64,000 bases of DNA, from assembly GCF_038050405.1 (NCBI RefSeq), contig NZ_CP150900.1, positions 930,001 through 994,000 on the forward strand. Direction: 5' to 3'. Position 1 is the stretch's first letter. Every line of letters starts with the position of its first letter. Position numbers and translations under genes: made by a program. The notes under the pieces were generated by a model, which saw only the letters and a list, made by a program, of their open reading frames with translations, was not told where the DNA came from and did no database searches. This DNA is from Paraburkholderia sp. IMGN_8 (GTDB lineage: Bacteria; Pseudomonadota; Gammaproteobacteria; Burkholderiales; Burkholderiaceae). This document shows positions 43,974 through 53,348 of this stretch, piece after piece.

Positions 43974-46394
43974 TTAAACAGTTGTGTCGGTGGTGGCCGG
44001 TTCGGTTGCTGCCGCGGTAGTCGTAGGCGGTTGCAATGCGTCCAGCGCGTCGAGAATCGCTTCCGGCGTGGCGGGCGCGCGTAGCGGCGGCGCGTTGTCC
44101 GCGTCCGGCACCGCGGCCGCAACCGCGTCGCGAATCGCGAGAAACACCGAAAACGGCAGCAGCAGAGGCGGCTCGCCCACGGCCTTCGAACGGAACACGG
44201 TCGGCTCGGCGTTCTGATTGCGATACAACTGCACGTGGAACGCCGCAGGCGTATCGCTCACGGCAGGAATCTTGTACGTCGACGGCGCGTGCGTCATCAG
44301 GCGGCCATCGCGGCTCCACCACAATTCTTCGGTGGTGAGCCAGCCCATGCCCTGAATAAAACCGCCTTCCACCTGACCGATATCGATCGCCGGATTGATC
44401 GATTGACCGGCGTCGTGCAGTACGTCTGCGCGCATCAGTTTCCATTCGCCGGTCAGCGTGTCGATCACGACTTCTGACACCGCCGCGCCGTAGGCAAAGT
44501 AATAAAACGGGTGACCGGTCAGCGTTTTCGCATCCCAATGCACTTTCGGCGTCGTATAGAAACCGTCGGACCACAACTGCACGCGCGCCAGATACGCGGC
44601 GCCCACCAGTTGTTCGAACGGCATCGCACCGCCGTTCACCGACACTTCGCCGTTGGCAAACTCAACCGCGTCCGCGGTGCCGCCGAGTTGCTTCGCGGCC
44701 AGTTCGGCGAGACGTCCGCGAATGGTGCGCGCGGCGGCTTCGGCAGCTTTGCCGTTCAGGTCGCTGCCGGTGGAGGCGGCGGTCGCCGAGGTATTCGCGA
44801 CCTTCGACGTATCGGTCGCCGTCACGCGCACACGCGAGAGCGGCAAGCCGAGTTCGCTCGCCACCACTTGTGCGACCTTCGTGTTGAGCCCCTGGCCCAT
44901 CTCGGTGCCGCCGTGATTGACGAGCACCGAACCGTCTTTATACACATGCACCAGCGCGCCGGCCTGATTCAGAAACGGCACGTTGAACGAGATGCCGAAC
45001 TTCACCGGCGAGAACGCGATGCCGCGTTTGAGCACTGGACTCTTCGCGTTGAACGCGGCGATCGCATCGCGGCGCGCGCGATAGTCGCTGGTTTCAAGCA
45101 GTTTGTCCGTAAGCGGTGCAATGATGTTGTCTTCGACGGGTTGTCCGTACGGCGTCGTATTGCGTTCGCCGATACCGTAGTAATTCGCAAGCCGCACGTC
45201 GAGCGGATCGCACTTCAATTGACGCGCGATGCTGTCGAGCATCACTTCCATCACCAGCGCACCTTGCGGTCCGCCGAAGCCGCGAAACGCGGTGTTCGAT
45301 TGCGTATTGGTCTTGCAGCACAACGCGACGATATCGACGTCGGACAGGTAGTACGCGTTGTCGAAGTGGCAGACCGCGCGGGTCGCGACCGCGCCGGACA
45401 GATCGGCGGAATATCCCGCTCGCAAAGCGATTTCGACGCGCGCGCCGAGAATCCGTCCGCTAGCGTCGAAACCGGCTTCGTACTCGTAGACCGCGTCGTG
45501 CCGCTTGCCGGTGATCATGAAATCGTCGTCGCGGTCGGCGCGCAGTTTGACCGGACGGCGCAGCAGTTTCGCCGCCAGCGATGCGACGCACGCGAACAGC
45601 GCGGATTGCGATTCCTTGCCGCCGAAGCCGCCGCCCATCCGCCGGCATTCGCACACGACGTTATGCGCCGGCCAGCCGAGCATATGCGCGACCACCTGCT
45701 GCATTTCGCTCGGATGCTGCGTCGAACTGTAGACGAGCATGCCGTCCATTTCTTTGGGCACCGCGTACGCGACCTGGCCTTCGAGATAAAACTGTTCCTG
45801 GCCGCCTACTTCAAAGGTGCCGCTGATTCGATGCGGCGCGGCGGCGATTTTCGCGTCGGGCTCGCCGCGTTTCAGATGCAGCGGCGGCAGCACGAATTGC
45901 TTGTTGGCTTTCGCTTCGGCGGGCGTGAGGATGGCTTCGAGCGGCTCGTAACGAATCACGTCGTCGCTCCTGGCGAGCGCGGCGGCGCGGCGCGCGAGGT
46001 CGTGGCTTTCGGCGATCACCGCGAACACCGGCTGACCGAGGTACAGCACTTCGTCGACGGCGAGAATCGGGTCGTCGTGCAGCACCGGGCCGCAATTGTT
46101 CTCGCCGGGGATGTCTTCGGCGGTCAGCACGGCGATCACGCCCGGTGCTTTCTTCACCGCCTCCAGATCGATCGATACGATCCGCGCATGCGCATGGCGC
46201 GAAAGCCCAAGCGCCGCGTGCAGCGTACCTTGCAGTTCGGGGACGTCGTCGGTGTAGGTGGCCTCGCCGCTCACGTGCAGCGCGGCGGATTCATGCGGCA
46301 GCGACGCGCCGATCGCCGTCTCGCTGTCGTCAGCGGCGGCGTGCTTTTCAGCGTGCTTCTCAACGTGTTCGACGAAAGCATCGGTCCGGTTCAT
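43974..46394 (-). CDS. xdhB: xanthine dehydrogenase, molybdopterin-binding subunit
   Basis: Oxidises hypoxanthine and xanthine to urate. The 806-residue large subunit has the aldehyde oxidase/xanthine dehydrogenase a/b hammerhead domain first (HVSGEATYTDDVPELQGTLHAALGLS) and then the molybdopterin domain: GQEQFYLEGQ, ECRRMGGGFGGKESQ (MGGGFGGKE), AFRGFGGPQG, and the catalytic Glu segment PPLLLPFSVFLAIRDAV near the end. The ATG at 46394 overlaps the xdhA stop (ATGA) and has GGAG 8 bases upstream. The tail after residue ~775 is Ala/Thr-rich. Confidence 0.96.
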   Translation of the reverse strand: MNRTDAFVEHVEKHAEKHAAADDSETAIGASLPHESAALHVSGEATYTDDVPELQGTLHAALGLSRHAHARIVSIDLEAVKKAPGVIAVLTAEDIPGENNCGPVLHDDPILAVDEVLYLGQPVFAVIAESHDLARRAAALARSDDVIRYEPLEAILTPAEAKANKQFVLPPLHLKRGEPDAKIAAAPHRISGTFEVGGQEQFYLEGQVAYAVPKEMDGMLVYSSTQHPSEMQQVVAHMLGWPAHNVVCECRRMGGGFGGKESQSALFACVASLAAKLLRRPVKLRADRDDDFMITGKRHDAVYEYEAGFDASGRILGARVEIALRAGYSADLSGAVATRAVCHFDNAYYLSDVDIVALCCKTNTQSNTAFRGFGGPQGALVMEVMLDSIARQLKCDPLDVRLANYYGIGERNTTPYGQPVEDNIIAPLTDKLLETSDYRARRDAIAAFNAKSPVLKRGIAFSPVKFGISFNVPFLNQAGALVHVYKDGSVLVNHGGTEMGQGLNTKVAQVVASELGLPLSRVRVTATDTSKVANTSATAASTGSDLNGKAAEAAARTIRGRLAELAAKQLGGTADAVEFANGEVSVNGGAMPFEQLVGAAYLARVQLWSDGFYTTPKVHWDAKTLTGHPFYYFAYGAAVSEVVIDTLTGEWKLMRADVLHDAGQSINPAIDIGQVEGGFIQGMGWLTTEELWWSRDGRLMTHAPSTYKIPAVSDTPAAFHVQLYRNQNAEPTVFRSKAVGEPPLLLPFSVFLAIRDAVAAAVPDADNAPPLRAPATPEAILDALDALQPPTTTAAATEPATTDTTV

Positions 46395-47941
46395 CACGAC
46401 GACTCCTTCGCGACGGCCGCGTCCGGCACGCCGCCTTCGAACGCGAACGCATTCACGTCGAAGAGGGCGAGCGGCGCGTCATCGCGCGTTTCGAGGTGGA
46501 AGCGCCACAACAGGTTGCGCGCCACCTTCAGTCGATAGGCGCTCGAGGCGCGCATGTCGGTCAGCGGCTGATAATCGGCGACGAGTGCGTTCATCGCTTG
46601 CCGCGCGGTGCTTTCGTTCCACGTCGCGCCATTCAGCACGGCTTCGGTTTGTGCGGCGCGCCTGGGCGTCGCGGCCATGCCGCCGAACGCGATGCGCGCT
46701 TGCGCGATCACGCCGTTTTCGCCGATGTGCAGCGCGAACGCGGCGCACACCGACGAGATGTCCTGATCGTAGCGCTTCGAGACCTTGTACGTGCGGAAGC
46801 GCAAATCGCGCGCCGGACGCGGCACGCGCAGCGCCGCGACGAATTCGCCGGCCGCGAGCGCGCTCTTCTGATAGCCGAGATAGAACGCGTCGAGCGGCAG
46901 GGTGCGGGTTTTCGGGCCGTGCCGCAGCACGACTTCGGCGCCGAGCGCGAGCAGCGCCGGCATCGAGTCGCCGATCGGCGAGCCGTTTGCGACGTTGCCG
47001 CCGAGCGTGCCGGCATTGCGGATCGGCAGCGACGCAAAGCGCGTCCACAGTTCGGCCAGTTCCGGGTAATCGACGGCGAGCGCCGCGTAGCCATCCTCGA
47101 GCGTGACAGCGGCGCCGATCGTCAGCGTTTGCGCGTCGCGCTCGATCGTTTTCAATTCGGCAACGTTGCCGATGTACAGAATGTCGCCGAGATCGCGGAA
47201 CTGCTTGGTGACCCACAGGCCGACGTCGGTGCTGCCCGCCAGCAGGCGTGCGTGAGGATGAGCGGCACGCAGTGTGGCGAACGCATCGAGCGTGACCGGC
47301 GCGTGGAAGGTGGGTGTGCCGAAGGCGGCGCCGCGCGTATCGGGCGCGGTGTATTCGAAGGTGTCGCGGCGCTGGATCGCGCGCAATTTTTCCACGACGG
47401 CTGCCCGGTCCAGCGCGACGCGCGGATATTGCGAATAGTCGAACATCTTCTGCGTCGCGTCGACGATCGGCCGGTAGCCGGTGCAGCGGCACAGATTGCC
47501 GGACAAAGCGGCGTTGATTTCATCGCGGGTGGGCAAGCCCGCGGCGGCCGGCTGGTTCTCGTACAGCGCCCACATCGACATCACGAAGCCGGGCGTGCAG
47601 AAACCGCATTGCGAGCCGTGGCAATCGACCATGGCCTGTTGCACGGGGTGGAGGATGCCATCGGCGGCGCGCAGGTCTTCGACGGTGAAGAGGGCTTTGC
47701 CATCCAGCGTTGGCAGGAACTGGATGCACGCGTTGACCGCTTTCAGCGCGAGGCCGCCTTGCGTGTCCAGCTCGCCGACCACGACGGTGCAGGCGCCGCA
47801 GTCGCCTTCCGCGCAGCCTTCCTTGGTGCCGGTGCAATGCAAATCCTCGCGCAGGTGCTGAAGCACGGTGCGCGACGCGGGGACGCCCGCGACCTCACGG
47901 ACGGACCCCTGGTGATAAAAACGGATGGTTTGCGTTGTCAT
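46394..47941 (-). CDS. xdhA: xanthine dehydrogenase, iron-sulfur/FAD subunit
   Basis: The 515-residue small subunit has two [2Fe-2S] clusters, the plant-type motif CAEGDCGACTV and the helical-domain motif SQCGFCTPGF...CRCTGYRPI. A FAD-binding domain follows (LLAGSTDVGLWVTKQ, LPIRNAGTLGGNVANGSPIGDSMPALLAL). Electrons pass from the molybdenum subunit through these clusters to FAD and NAD. The start at 47941 (MTTQTIRFYHQG) begins the ferredoxin fold directly; the ribosome site is weak. It is the first gene of the purine operon. Confidence 0.96.
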   Translation of the reverse strand: MTTQTIRFYHQGSVREVAGVPASRTVLQHLREDLHCTGTKEGCAEGDCGACTVVVGELDTQGGLALKAVNACIQFLPTLDGKALFTVEDLRAADGILHPVQQAMVDCHGSQCGFCTPGFVMSMWALYENQPAAAGLPTRDEINAALSGNLCRCTGYRPIVDATQKMFDYSQYPRVALDRAAVVEKLRAIQRRDTFEYTAPDTRGAAFGTPTFHAPVTLDAFATLRAAHPHARLLAGSTDVGLWVTKQFRDLGDILYIGNVAELKTIERDAQTLTIGAAVTLEDGYAALAVDYPELAELWTRFASLPIRNAGTLGGNVANGSPIGDSMPALLALGAEVVLRHGPKTRTLPLDAFYLGYQKSALAAGEFVAALRVPRPARDLRFRTYKVSKRYDQDISSVCAAFALHIGENGVIAQARIAFGGMAATPRRAAQTEAVLNGATWNESTARQAMNALVADYQPLTDMRASSAYRLKVARNLLWRFHLETRDDAPLALFDVNAFAFEGGVPDAAVAKESS

Positions 47942-48268
47942 GGCGAATCCGAAAGACATTGCGGACCGGGCGCGCGTTACGCATGGGGTCGTGCCAAAAC
48001 CGGCCTCGCGCACGTAGATCGCCATCCATATCCGAAGATATCACCACCTTGTCCCGAAAATATTTCCCGTTTCGCATGAAGCTTATTCGGCAGCGGTCAT
48101 GAAATAAGTACGATTCGTGACAAGCCGGGGAGTTGCGTGAGGCGGGGCGGATGGCGCAAAGCCATGCGGGGCGGGGTGCGGCGGGGGAATGGAGTTGCCG
48201 GGAGGGCTTTGCCGGCCTTCGACCCGCCGCGAACGGGACGGTGCAAAGGCCGGTGCGAATCCAAAGAA
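47942..48268. other. intergenic region upstream of the xdh operon
   Basis: This 327-base gap between the dsbB stop and the xdhA start should hold the promoter of the purine operon (minus strand). It contains AT-rich words near 48050-48110 but I see no convincing -35/-10 pair and no coding sequence. No regulator gene is adjacent. Confidence 0.5.
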
Positions 48269-48835
<567 letters not shown>

Positions 48836-48888
48836 CTAGCGCGAACCTCCGCCCTGACGCTTATCGCACTTTTACGCCGTCATCCCGA

Positions 48889-50268
48889 TCAGCGGATCGC
48901 GTTGAGCACTGCTTCGGCGCCGCGGCCGATGGCCAGTAAGGCGTCGTCGGCGTGCGGCGCGCCTGCCAGCATCAGGCCGACCGGCGCGTCGCCGCGCAGA
49001 TGGCAGGGCAGCGACAGCGCGCAGGTATCGAGGAAATTGAAGACGCTCGGGTTGCGCAGGATCAGCGCATTGGTGCGGCCAAAGGCGTCGTCGTCGTGTG
49101 CCAGATCGGCCACGCGCGGCGGCACGACCGGCACGGTCGGCGCGACAACCGCGTCGAAACGCTGCCACAGCGTGCGCGCGGCTTCATCGAGCAGCGCCTG
49201 GCGTTCGGCGAGCAGGTCCAGATAGTCCGCAGCGCTGGCGGGCTGGCCCTTCAGAATACGGACCAGCACGCGCGGATCGTATTGTTCGCGGTGTTTCTCC
49301 AGCAGCGGACGGTGCCATGCGTACGCTTCGATCGGCGCAAAGCCGAAGCGGTTGATCTCGGGCAAACGGTCGAGCGGCGCGAAACGCACTTCGGTGACGA
49401 TCGCACCGGCCGCTTCCAGATGCTTGAGCGCCGTGTCGATCGCCGCGGCGACTGCCGGTTCTACCCCGTCAGTGACGAAATGGGTGAGCACGCCAAGGCG
49501 CACGCCTTCGAGCGGCCGGGCCGCCGGGATGCGCGGCTCGAGGCCGGCCAGCATCCGGTCGACCAGCGCGCAGCACGCCACCGACACGCCGATCGGCCCG
49601 AACGAATCGAGCGTCGGCGAAAGCGGCACGCCGCCATGCTTCGGGATGCGCCCGGCGGTCGGCTTGAAGCCGGTCAGGCCGCACAACGCGGCCGGAATGC
49701 GGATCGAGCCGCCGGTATCCGTGCCGAGCGCGACCGCGGCCATGCCGTCCGCCACCGAGGCCGCCGCACCGGACGACGAGCCGCCCGAAATCCGCTCGTC
49801 GCCTTTCACGCCGCGCTGGTAAGGCGACAGCGGGTGGCCGTAATGCGGGTTCAGGCCCAGTCCGGAAAACGCGAACTCGCTCATATTGGTCCGCCCGACG
49901 ATCACCGCGCCCGCCCGTTTCAAACGCGCGACGGCGACCGCATCCGCAGTGGCGGCGGGGGCGTCGGCCAGCACGACCGAACCGGCGCGCGTCACCTGCC
50001 CCTGAATATCGAACAGGTCTTTGACCGACACCGGAATCCCGGCGAGCGGCGAGAGCACCGTGCCGGCGGCGCGTAGGCGGTCGTGCGCATCGGCGGCGGC
50101 GCGGGCGCTGTCGGCATCGACGTGCATGAAGGCAACCGCGCCCTGGCCGGCGGGATCGGCGATCCGTTCGAGCGCGGTTTCGACGAGCGCGCGGCTCGTG
50201 GTGCGGCCGGCGGCGAGATCGGCGGCAAGCTGGGCAAGCGGCGGGAAGGGCGTGAATTCAGTGGCCAT
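48889..50268 (-). CDS. amidase signature family hydrolase
   Basis: The 459-residue enzyme has the Ser-cisSer-Lys triad: Lys in AGIPVSVKDLFDI, and both serines in RISGGSSSGAAASVADGM, followed by ALGTDTGGSIRIPAALCGLTGFKPT. It is not GatA: there are no gatB/gatC genes and the C-terminal part differs. The start at 50268 (MATEFTPFPPL) gives the usual family length. It lies 29 bases after the GntR gene, in a minus-strand group with an MFS permease and a DUF2848 protein, suggesting import and hydrolysis of an amide compound. The substrate is unknown. Confidence 0.9.
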   Translation of the reverse strand: MATEFTPFPPLAQLAADLAAGRTTSRALVETALERIADPAGQGAVAFMHVDADSARAAADAHDRLRAAGTVLSPLAGIPVSVKDLFDIQGQVTRAGSVVLADAPAATADAVAVARLKRAGAVIVGRTNMSEFAFSGLGLNPHYGHPLSPYQRGVKGDERISGGSSSGAAASVADGMAAVALGTDTGGSIRIPAALCGLTGFKPTAGRIPKHGGVPLSPTLDSFGPIGVSVACCALVDRMLAGLEPRIPAARPLEGVRLGVLTHFVTDGVEPAVAAAIDTALKHLEAAGAIVTEVRFAPLDRLPEINRFGFAPIEAYAWHRPLLEKHREQYDPRVLVRILKGQPASAADYLDLLAERQALLDEAARTLWQRFDAVVAPTVPVVPPRVADLAHDDDAFGRTNALILRNPSVFNFLDTCALSLPCHLRGDAPVGLMLAGAPHADDALLAIGRGAEAVLNAIR

Positions 50269-50296
50269 GATGGTCGTCCGGATCCGGTTAATTCGG

Positions 50297-50977
50297 TTAC
50301 ATACGGTTGAACAGGGTCGCGCGGAACGCTTCGATATGCTTTTGCACCGATTGGCGGGCGCCTTCTGCATCGCGTTCGCGCAACAGGCGAAACAGTTCGA
50401 GATGTTCTTCGTGGACGTCTTCGAGATGATGCGGCTCGGACAGCGAAATGAACCAGAAGCGCAGCGAGCGTTCGTGCAGCCCGCGCAGAATGTCGGCCAG
50501 CACCGGATTACGCGAGGCCGCCGAAATCGCCAGATGAAACGCTCGGTCGATATCCATCATGCCTTCGATATCGTGCGCCGCGGCGCAGACCGCCGAGCGC
50601 TCCAGCAAGGCCTGCATCGCATCGTAATCGTGCTGCTGCGCGTGGCGCGCGGCCAGTTCGACGCAGTAGCTTTCGTTCACCAGCCGCACGTCGATGATCG
50701 CCAGCACGTCGTCGAGCGAGACCGGGCGCACCATGATGCCCTTGCGCGGCATGATGGTCAGCATGCCTTCGTGCACCAGCCGGTGCAATGCCTGATGAAC
50801 GGGCGTGCGGCCGATGCCGGTCAGCGCCATTAATTCCGCTTCGTTGAGCACCTCGCTCGGCCGCAGGCGCATCGTGATGATCTCGCGCTTGACGAACGCA
50901 TAGGCCTGTTCAGCGAGGCTCGCGCCGGCGGTCTCGCGGGTGGGGCTGGAAGGGCGGGCAGTCTGCAGAAGCGTCAT
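50297..50977 (-). CDS. GntR-family regulator with FCD effector domain
   Basis: The 226-residue protein has an N-terminal winged helix (AYAFVKREIITMRLRPSEVLNEAELMALTGIGRTPVHQALHRLVHEGML, about residues 25-75) and an all-helical FCD domain. The metal-binding residues are in DIDRAFHLAIS (Asp, His) and HEEHLELFRLLRERDAEGA. FadR/FCD regulators usually sense small carboxylic acids. The start at 50977 gives normal length; longer in-frame starts enter the MFS gap. It probably controls the amidase group around it. Confidence 0.92.
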   Translation of the reverse strand: MTLLQTARPSSPTRETAGASLAEQAYAFVKREIITMRLRPSEVLNEAELMALTGIGRTPVHQALHRLVHEGMLTIMPRKGIMVRPVSLDDVLAIIDVRLVNESYCVELAARHAQQHDYDAMQALLERSAVCAAAHDIEGMMDIDRAFHLAISAASRNPVLADILRGLHERSLRFWFISLSEPHHLEDVHEEHLELFRLLRERDAEGARQSVQKHIEAFRATLFNRM

Positions 50978-51083
50978 GTAAAGAGAGAGCGGGCAATGTC
51001 GCACGCATTGTAGAACAAGGTTTTGCGCGGACGGCGCGAGTGTGCGTGGATCATGAGTGGACCACGTGCGCCGCCGTTGCATG

Positions 51084-52436
51084 TCAGGCGCTGCTCGCCG
51101 TGACCGCCGCCGCATGCTGCACCTTGACGCGCGGCATCATCAGCGTGACCAGCCCGCCGACGATCAGCGCCCCCGCGATCAGCACCAGCCCGAAGGTCAC
51201 GCTATGCGTCGCATCCTTGACGATGCCGAGCACATACGGGCTCACATAGCCGGCGAGGTTCGCAATCGAGTTGATCACCGCGATACCCGCGACCGCCGCA
51301 GTGCCTTGCAGGAACGTCGTCGACATCGACCAGAAGATGCCGAAGCCCGCCAGAATGCCGATATACGCGATCGACAAACCGGTGACGGCCAGCGGAATCG
51401 AGTTCGTCACCGAGGCGCTGCCGAGCAGTCCCACCGCGCCGATGAAGCAGCACACCGCGTAATGCCAGCGGCGTTCGCCCGTGATATCCGACGAGCGGCC
51501 GATCAGGATCATGCCGATGCCCGCCGCCAGATAGGGAATCGCGGTGACAAAGCCATTGGTGACGAGGTTCGTGACGCCGAGATCCTTGACAATCTGCGGC
51601 AGCCAGAACGAGAAACCCGCGTTGCCGGTGACGAGGCAGAAGTAGATCAGCGTCAGCAGCCAGAAGCGGCCCGAGCGCAATGCGACCGCCAGACTATGCT
51701 CGGCGCCGGCCGCCGCCGCGGCGGTGTTTTCGCGCGAGAGGCGGTTGAGGATCACACGCTTTTCGTCGTCGGTGAGCCAGGCGGCTTCGGCAGGCGTGTT
51801 GCGCAGCACGGCCAAAGCCCAGAAACCGGCGAGGATCGACGGAATGCCTTCGATCAGGAACATCCATTGCCAGCCGCGCAAGCCGTGCGCTTCATGCAAC
51901 GCCGACATCAGGAAACCGGACAACGGCGCGCCGATGATCCCCGCTACCGGAATCGCCGCCATGAACACGGCGACCATCCGCGCGCGCCGGTCGGACGGAA
52001 ACCAGAAGGTCAGATACAGCACCACGCCCGGCACCAGCCCGGCTTCGGCGACGCCGAGGAAGAAGCGCAGCACGTAGAACATCGTTTCCGAGCGCACGAA
52101 CATCATCAGGCACGACAGCAGGCCCCACAGCATCGTGATGCGGGCGATGGTGGCGCGCGCGCCGAACTTCTTCAGCAGCAGATTGCTCGGCACTTCGAAC
52201 ACGAAATAGCCGAAGAAAAAGATCCCCGCGCCGAGTCCGTACGCCGCGTTCGATAGCCCAAGATCGCCGGTGAACTGCAGCTTCGCGTAACCGATGTTGA
52301 CGCGGTCCAGGTACGACAGCACGTAGACGAGAAACAGGAACGGCATGATGCGCCAGGTGATCTTGCGCAAGGCGCCGGCCTCGAGCCACGCGTCGGAAGA
52401 CGCGTCGGCGGTAGCGGATAGCGAAGGGGTGCTCAT
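51084..52436 (-). CDS. MFS transporter, anion:cation symporter (ACS) type
   Basis: The 450-residue permease has twelve predicted membrane segments and the ACS family signatures LVYVLSYLDRVNIGYAKLQ at the first helix and RFFLGVAEAGLVPGVVLYLTFWFPSDRRARMVA. Relatives import carboxylates such as tartrate, phthalate and hexuronates. GAGG lies 5 bases before the ATG. It begins 8 bases after the DUF2848 gene stop on the minus strand and precedes the GntR and amidase genes, so it likely brings in the substrate of that pathway. Confidence 0.92.
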   Translation of the reverse strand: MSTPSLSATADASSDAWLEAGALRKITWRIMPFLFLVYVLSYLDRVNIGYAKLQFTGDLGLSNAAYGLGAGIFFFGYFVFEVPSNLLLKKFGARATIARITMLWGLLSCLMMFVRSETMFYVLRFFLGVAEAGLVPGVVLYLTFWFPSDRRARMVAVFMAAIPVAGIIGAPLSGFLMSALHEAHGLRGWQWMFLIEGIPSILAGFWALAVLRNTPAEAAWLTDDEKRVILNRLSRENTAAAAAGAEHSLAVALRSGRFWLLTLIYFCLVTGNAGFSFWLPQIVKDLGVTNLVTNGFVTAIPYLAAGIGMILIGRSSDITGERRWHYAVCCFIGAVGLLGSASVTNSIPLAVTGLSIAYIGILAGFGIFWSMSTTFLQGTAAVAGIAVINSIANLAGYVSPYVLGIVKDATHSVTFGLVLIAGALIVGGLVTLMMPRVKVQHAAAVTASSA

Positions 52437-52443
52437 GGGTGCC

Positions 52444-53130
52444 TCATTCGACGATGGGTAGCGCTCGCACGCGATAGGCGTGGCGCAGCGTGCGGTTCAG
52501 GATGGGGTCGTGGAGTTCGAGTTCGAGCGCGTCGCCGTCGGCCATCCCGACGATACCGCCTTGCACCGCCAGCGTGCCGCAGAACATCGCGGCGCCTTGT
52601 GCGAGGGGCGCGCGCTCCAGCAGATCGGCGGCCGGCAGCAGCGATGCGACGCTGCCTTGCTGATAGACGCGCCGCTCGCCGTTCGCAATGGCATACGCGC
52701 GCAATTCCAGTTGATCCCAATGTCCGGCGACGTCATCGAAACGCCATGCGTCGCGGGCGACCGGCTTCGGGCAGACCTGCTTGGATACGGTGACGCCATA
52801 GGCCTCGACTTCGCGGTCGGTGTGGTCGGAGCCGACGGTGACGAGCAGTCCCGCGTTCGAGCGCACCAACACGCACTCCGCTTCGCCGCTGGACTTCACG
52901 CCGACCACGTCGATCTGTTCGGCTTGCGTCAACAGTTCGGCGCCGAGGCGGTAGAAGCATGGTGTGGTCGATGGCCGTTTCACGCCGAGTTCGGCCAGTT
53001 CGGCGATGTGATGCTCGATGGCGGCCTGGTCACGCCCGGCCCAACCGGCGATGGTCAGACGATTGACTTCGACAATATCGGCGCTACTGCCGCCGGATCG
53101 GTCTACAACATTGAAGGACACCCGCTGCAT
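52444..53130 (-). CDS. DUF2848 family protein (fumarylacetoacetase-like fold)
   Basis: The 228-residue product matches DUF2848 over its length (IAGWAGRDQAAIEHHIAELAELGVKRPSTTPCFYRLG, then VTVGSDHTDREVEAYGVTVSKQVCPKP and GTLAVQGGI). The family is related to fumarylacetoacetate hydrolases and carries conserved Asp/His/Glu residues that could bind a metal. GGGAG lies 7 bases before the ATG at 53130. It is the first gene of the group DUF2848-MFS-GntR-amidase, and such neighbours suggest catabolism of an organic acid or amide. The reaction is not known. Confidence 0.88.
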   Translation of the reverse strand: MQRVSFNVVDRSGGSSADIVEVNRLTIAGWAGRDQAAIEHHIAELAELGVKRPSTTPCFYRLGAELLTQAEQIDVVGVKSSGEAECVLVRSNAGLLVTVGSDHTDREVEAYGVTVSKQVCPKPVARDAWRFDDVAGHWDQLELRAYAIANGERRVYQQGSVASLLPAADLLERAPLAQGAAMFCGTLAVQGGIVGMADGDALELELHDPILNRTLRHAYRVRALPIVE

Positions 53131-53155
53131 CACCCGACTCCCAAGAAAATATTCT

Positions 53156-53169
53156 ACAAATATTATTGT
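53156..53169. promoter_or_regulatory. possible GntR operator upstream of the DUF2848 gene
   Basis: ACAA-N6-TTGT with an AT-rich spacer lies 26 bases before the DUF2848 start codon, inside a markedly AT-rich patch (53145-53180). FCD-type GntR regulators often bind short palindromes with TTGT/ACAA ends. The assignment is weak. Confidence 0.3.
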
Positions 53170-53348
53170 GATATTTCACAGGCGTCCAGCGTGTCAAAAA
53201 CATTCTGCGTGGGTGATTCCCTGTGATTCCCCGCGGTCCTTTTGCATGCCAATCCACGGTCCTCCCGGCGTTTGCGCGTTTTCGGCGCGTCGCTTGGGTG
53301 CGGTACACTGCGGTCTTTCTGACATTACTTTTTGTAAGGAACGCATTC

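Noticed and set aside
44511..46538. 675-codon plus-strand frame opposite xdhB
   Set aside because: The xanthine dehydrogenase motifs on the minus strand are unmistakable; this frame is Arg-rich without any motif.
46145..48079. 644-codon plus-strand frame opposite xdhA
   Set aside because: Antisense shadow of xdhA with biased composition and no ribosome site.
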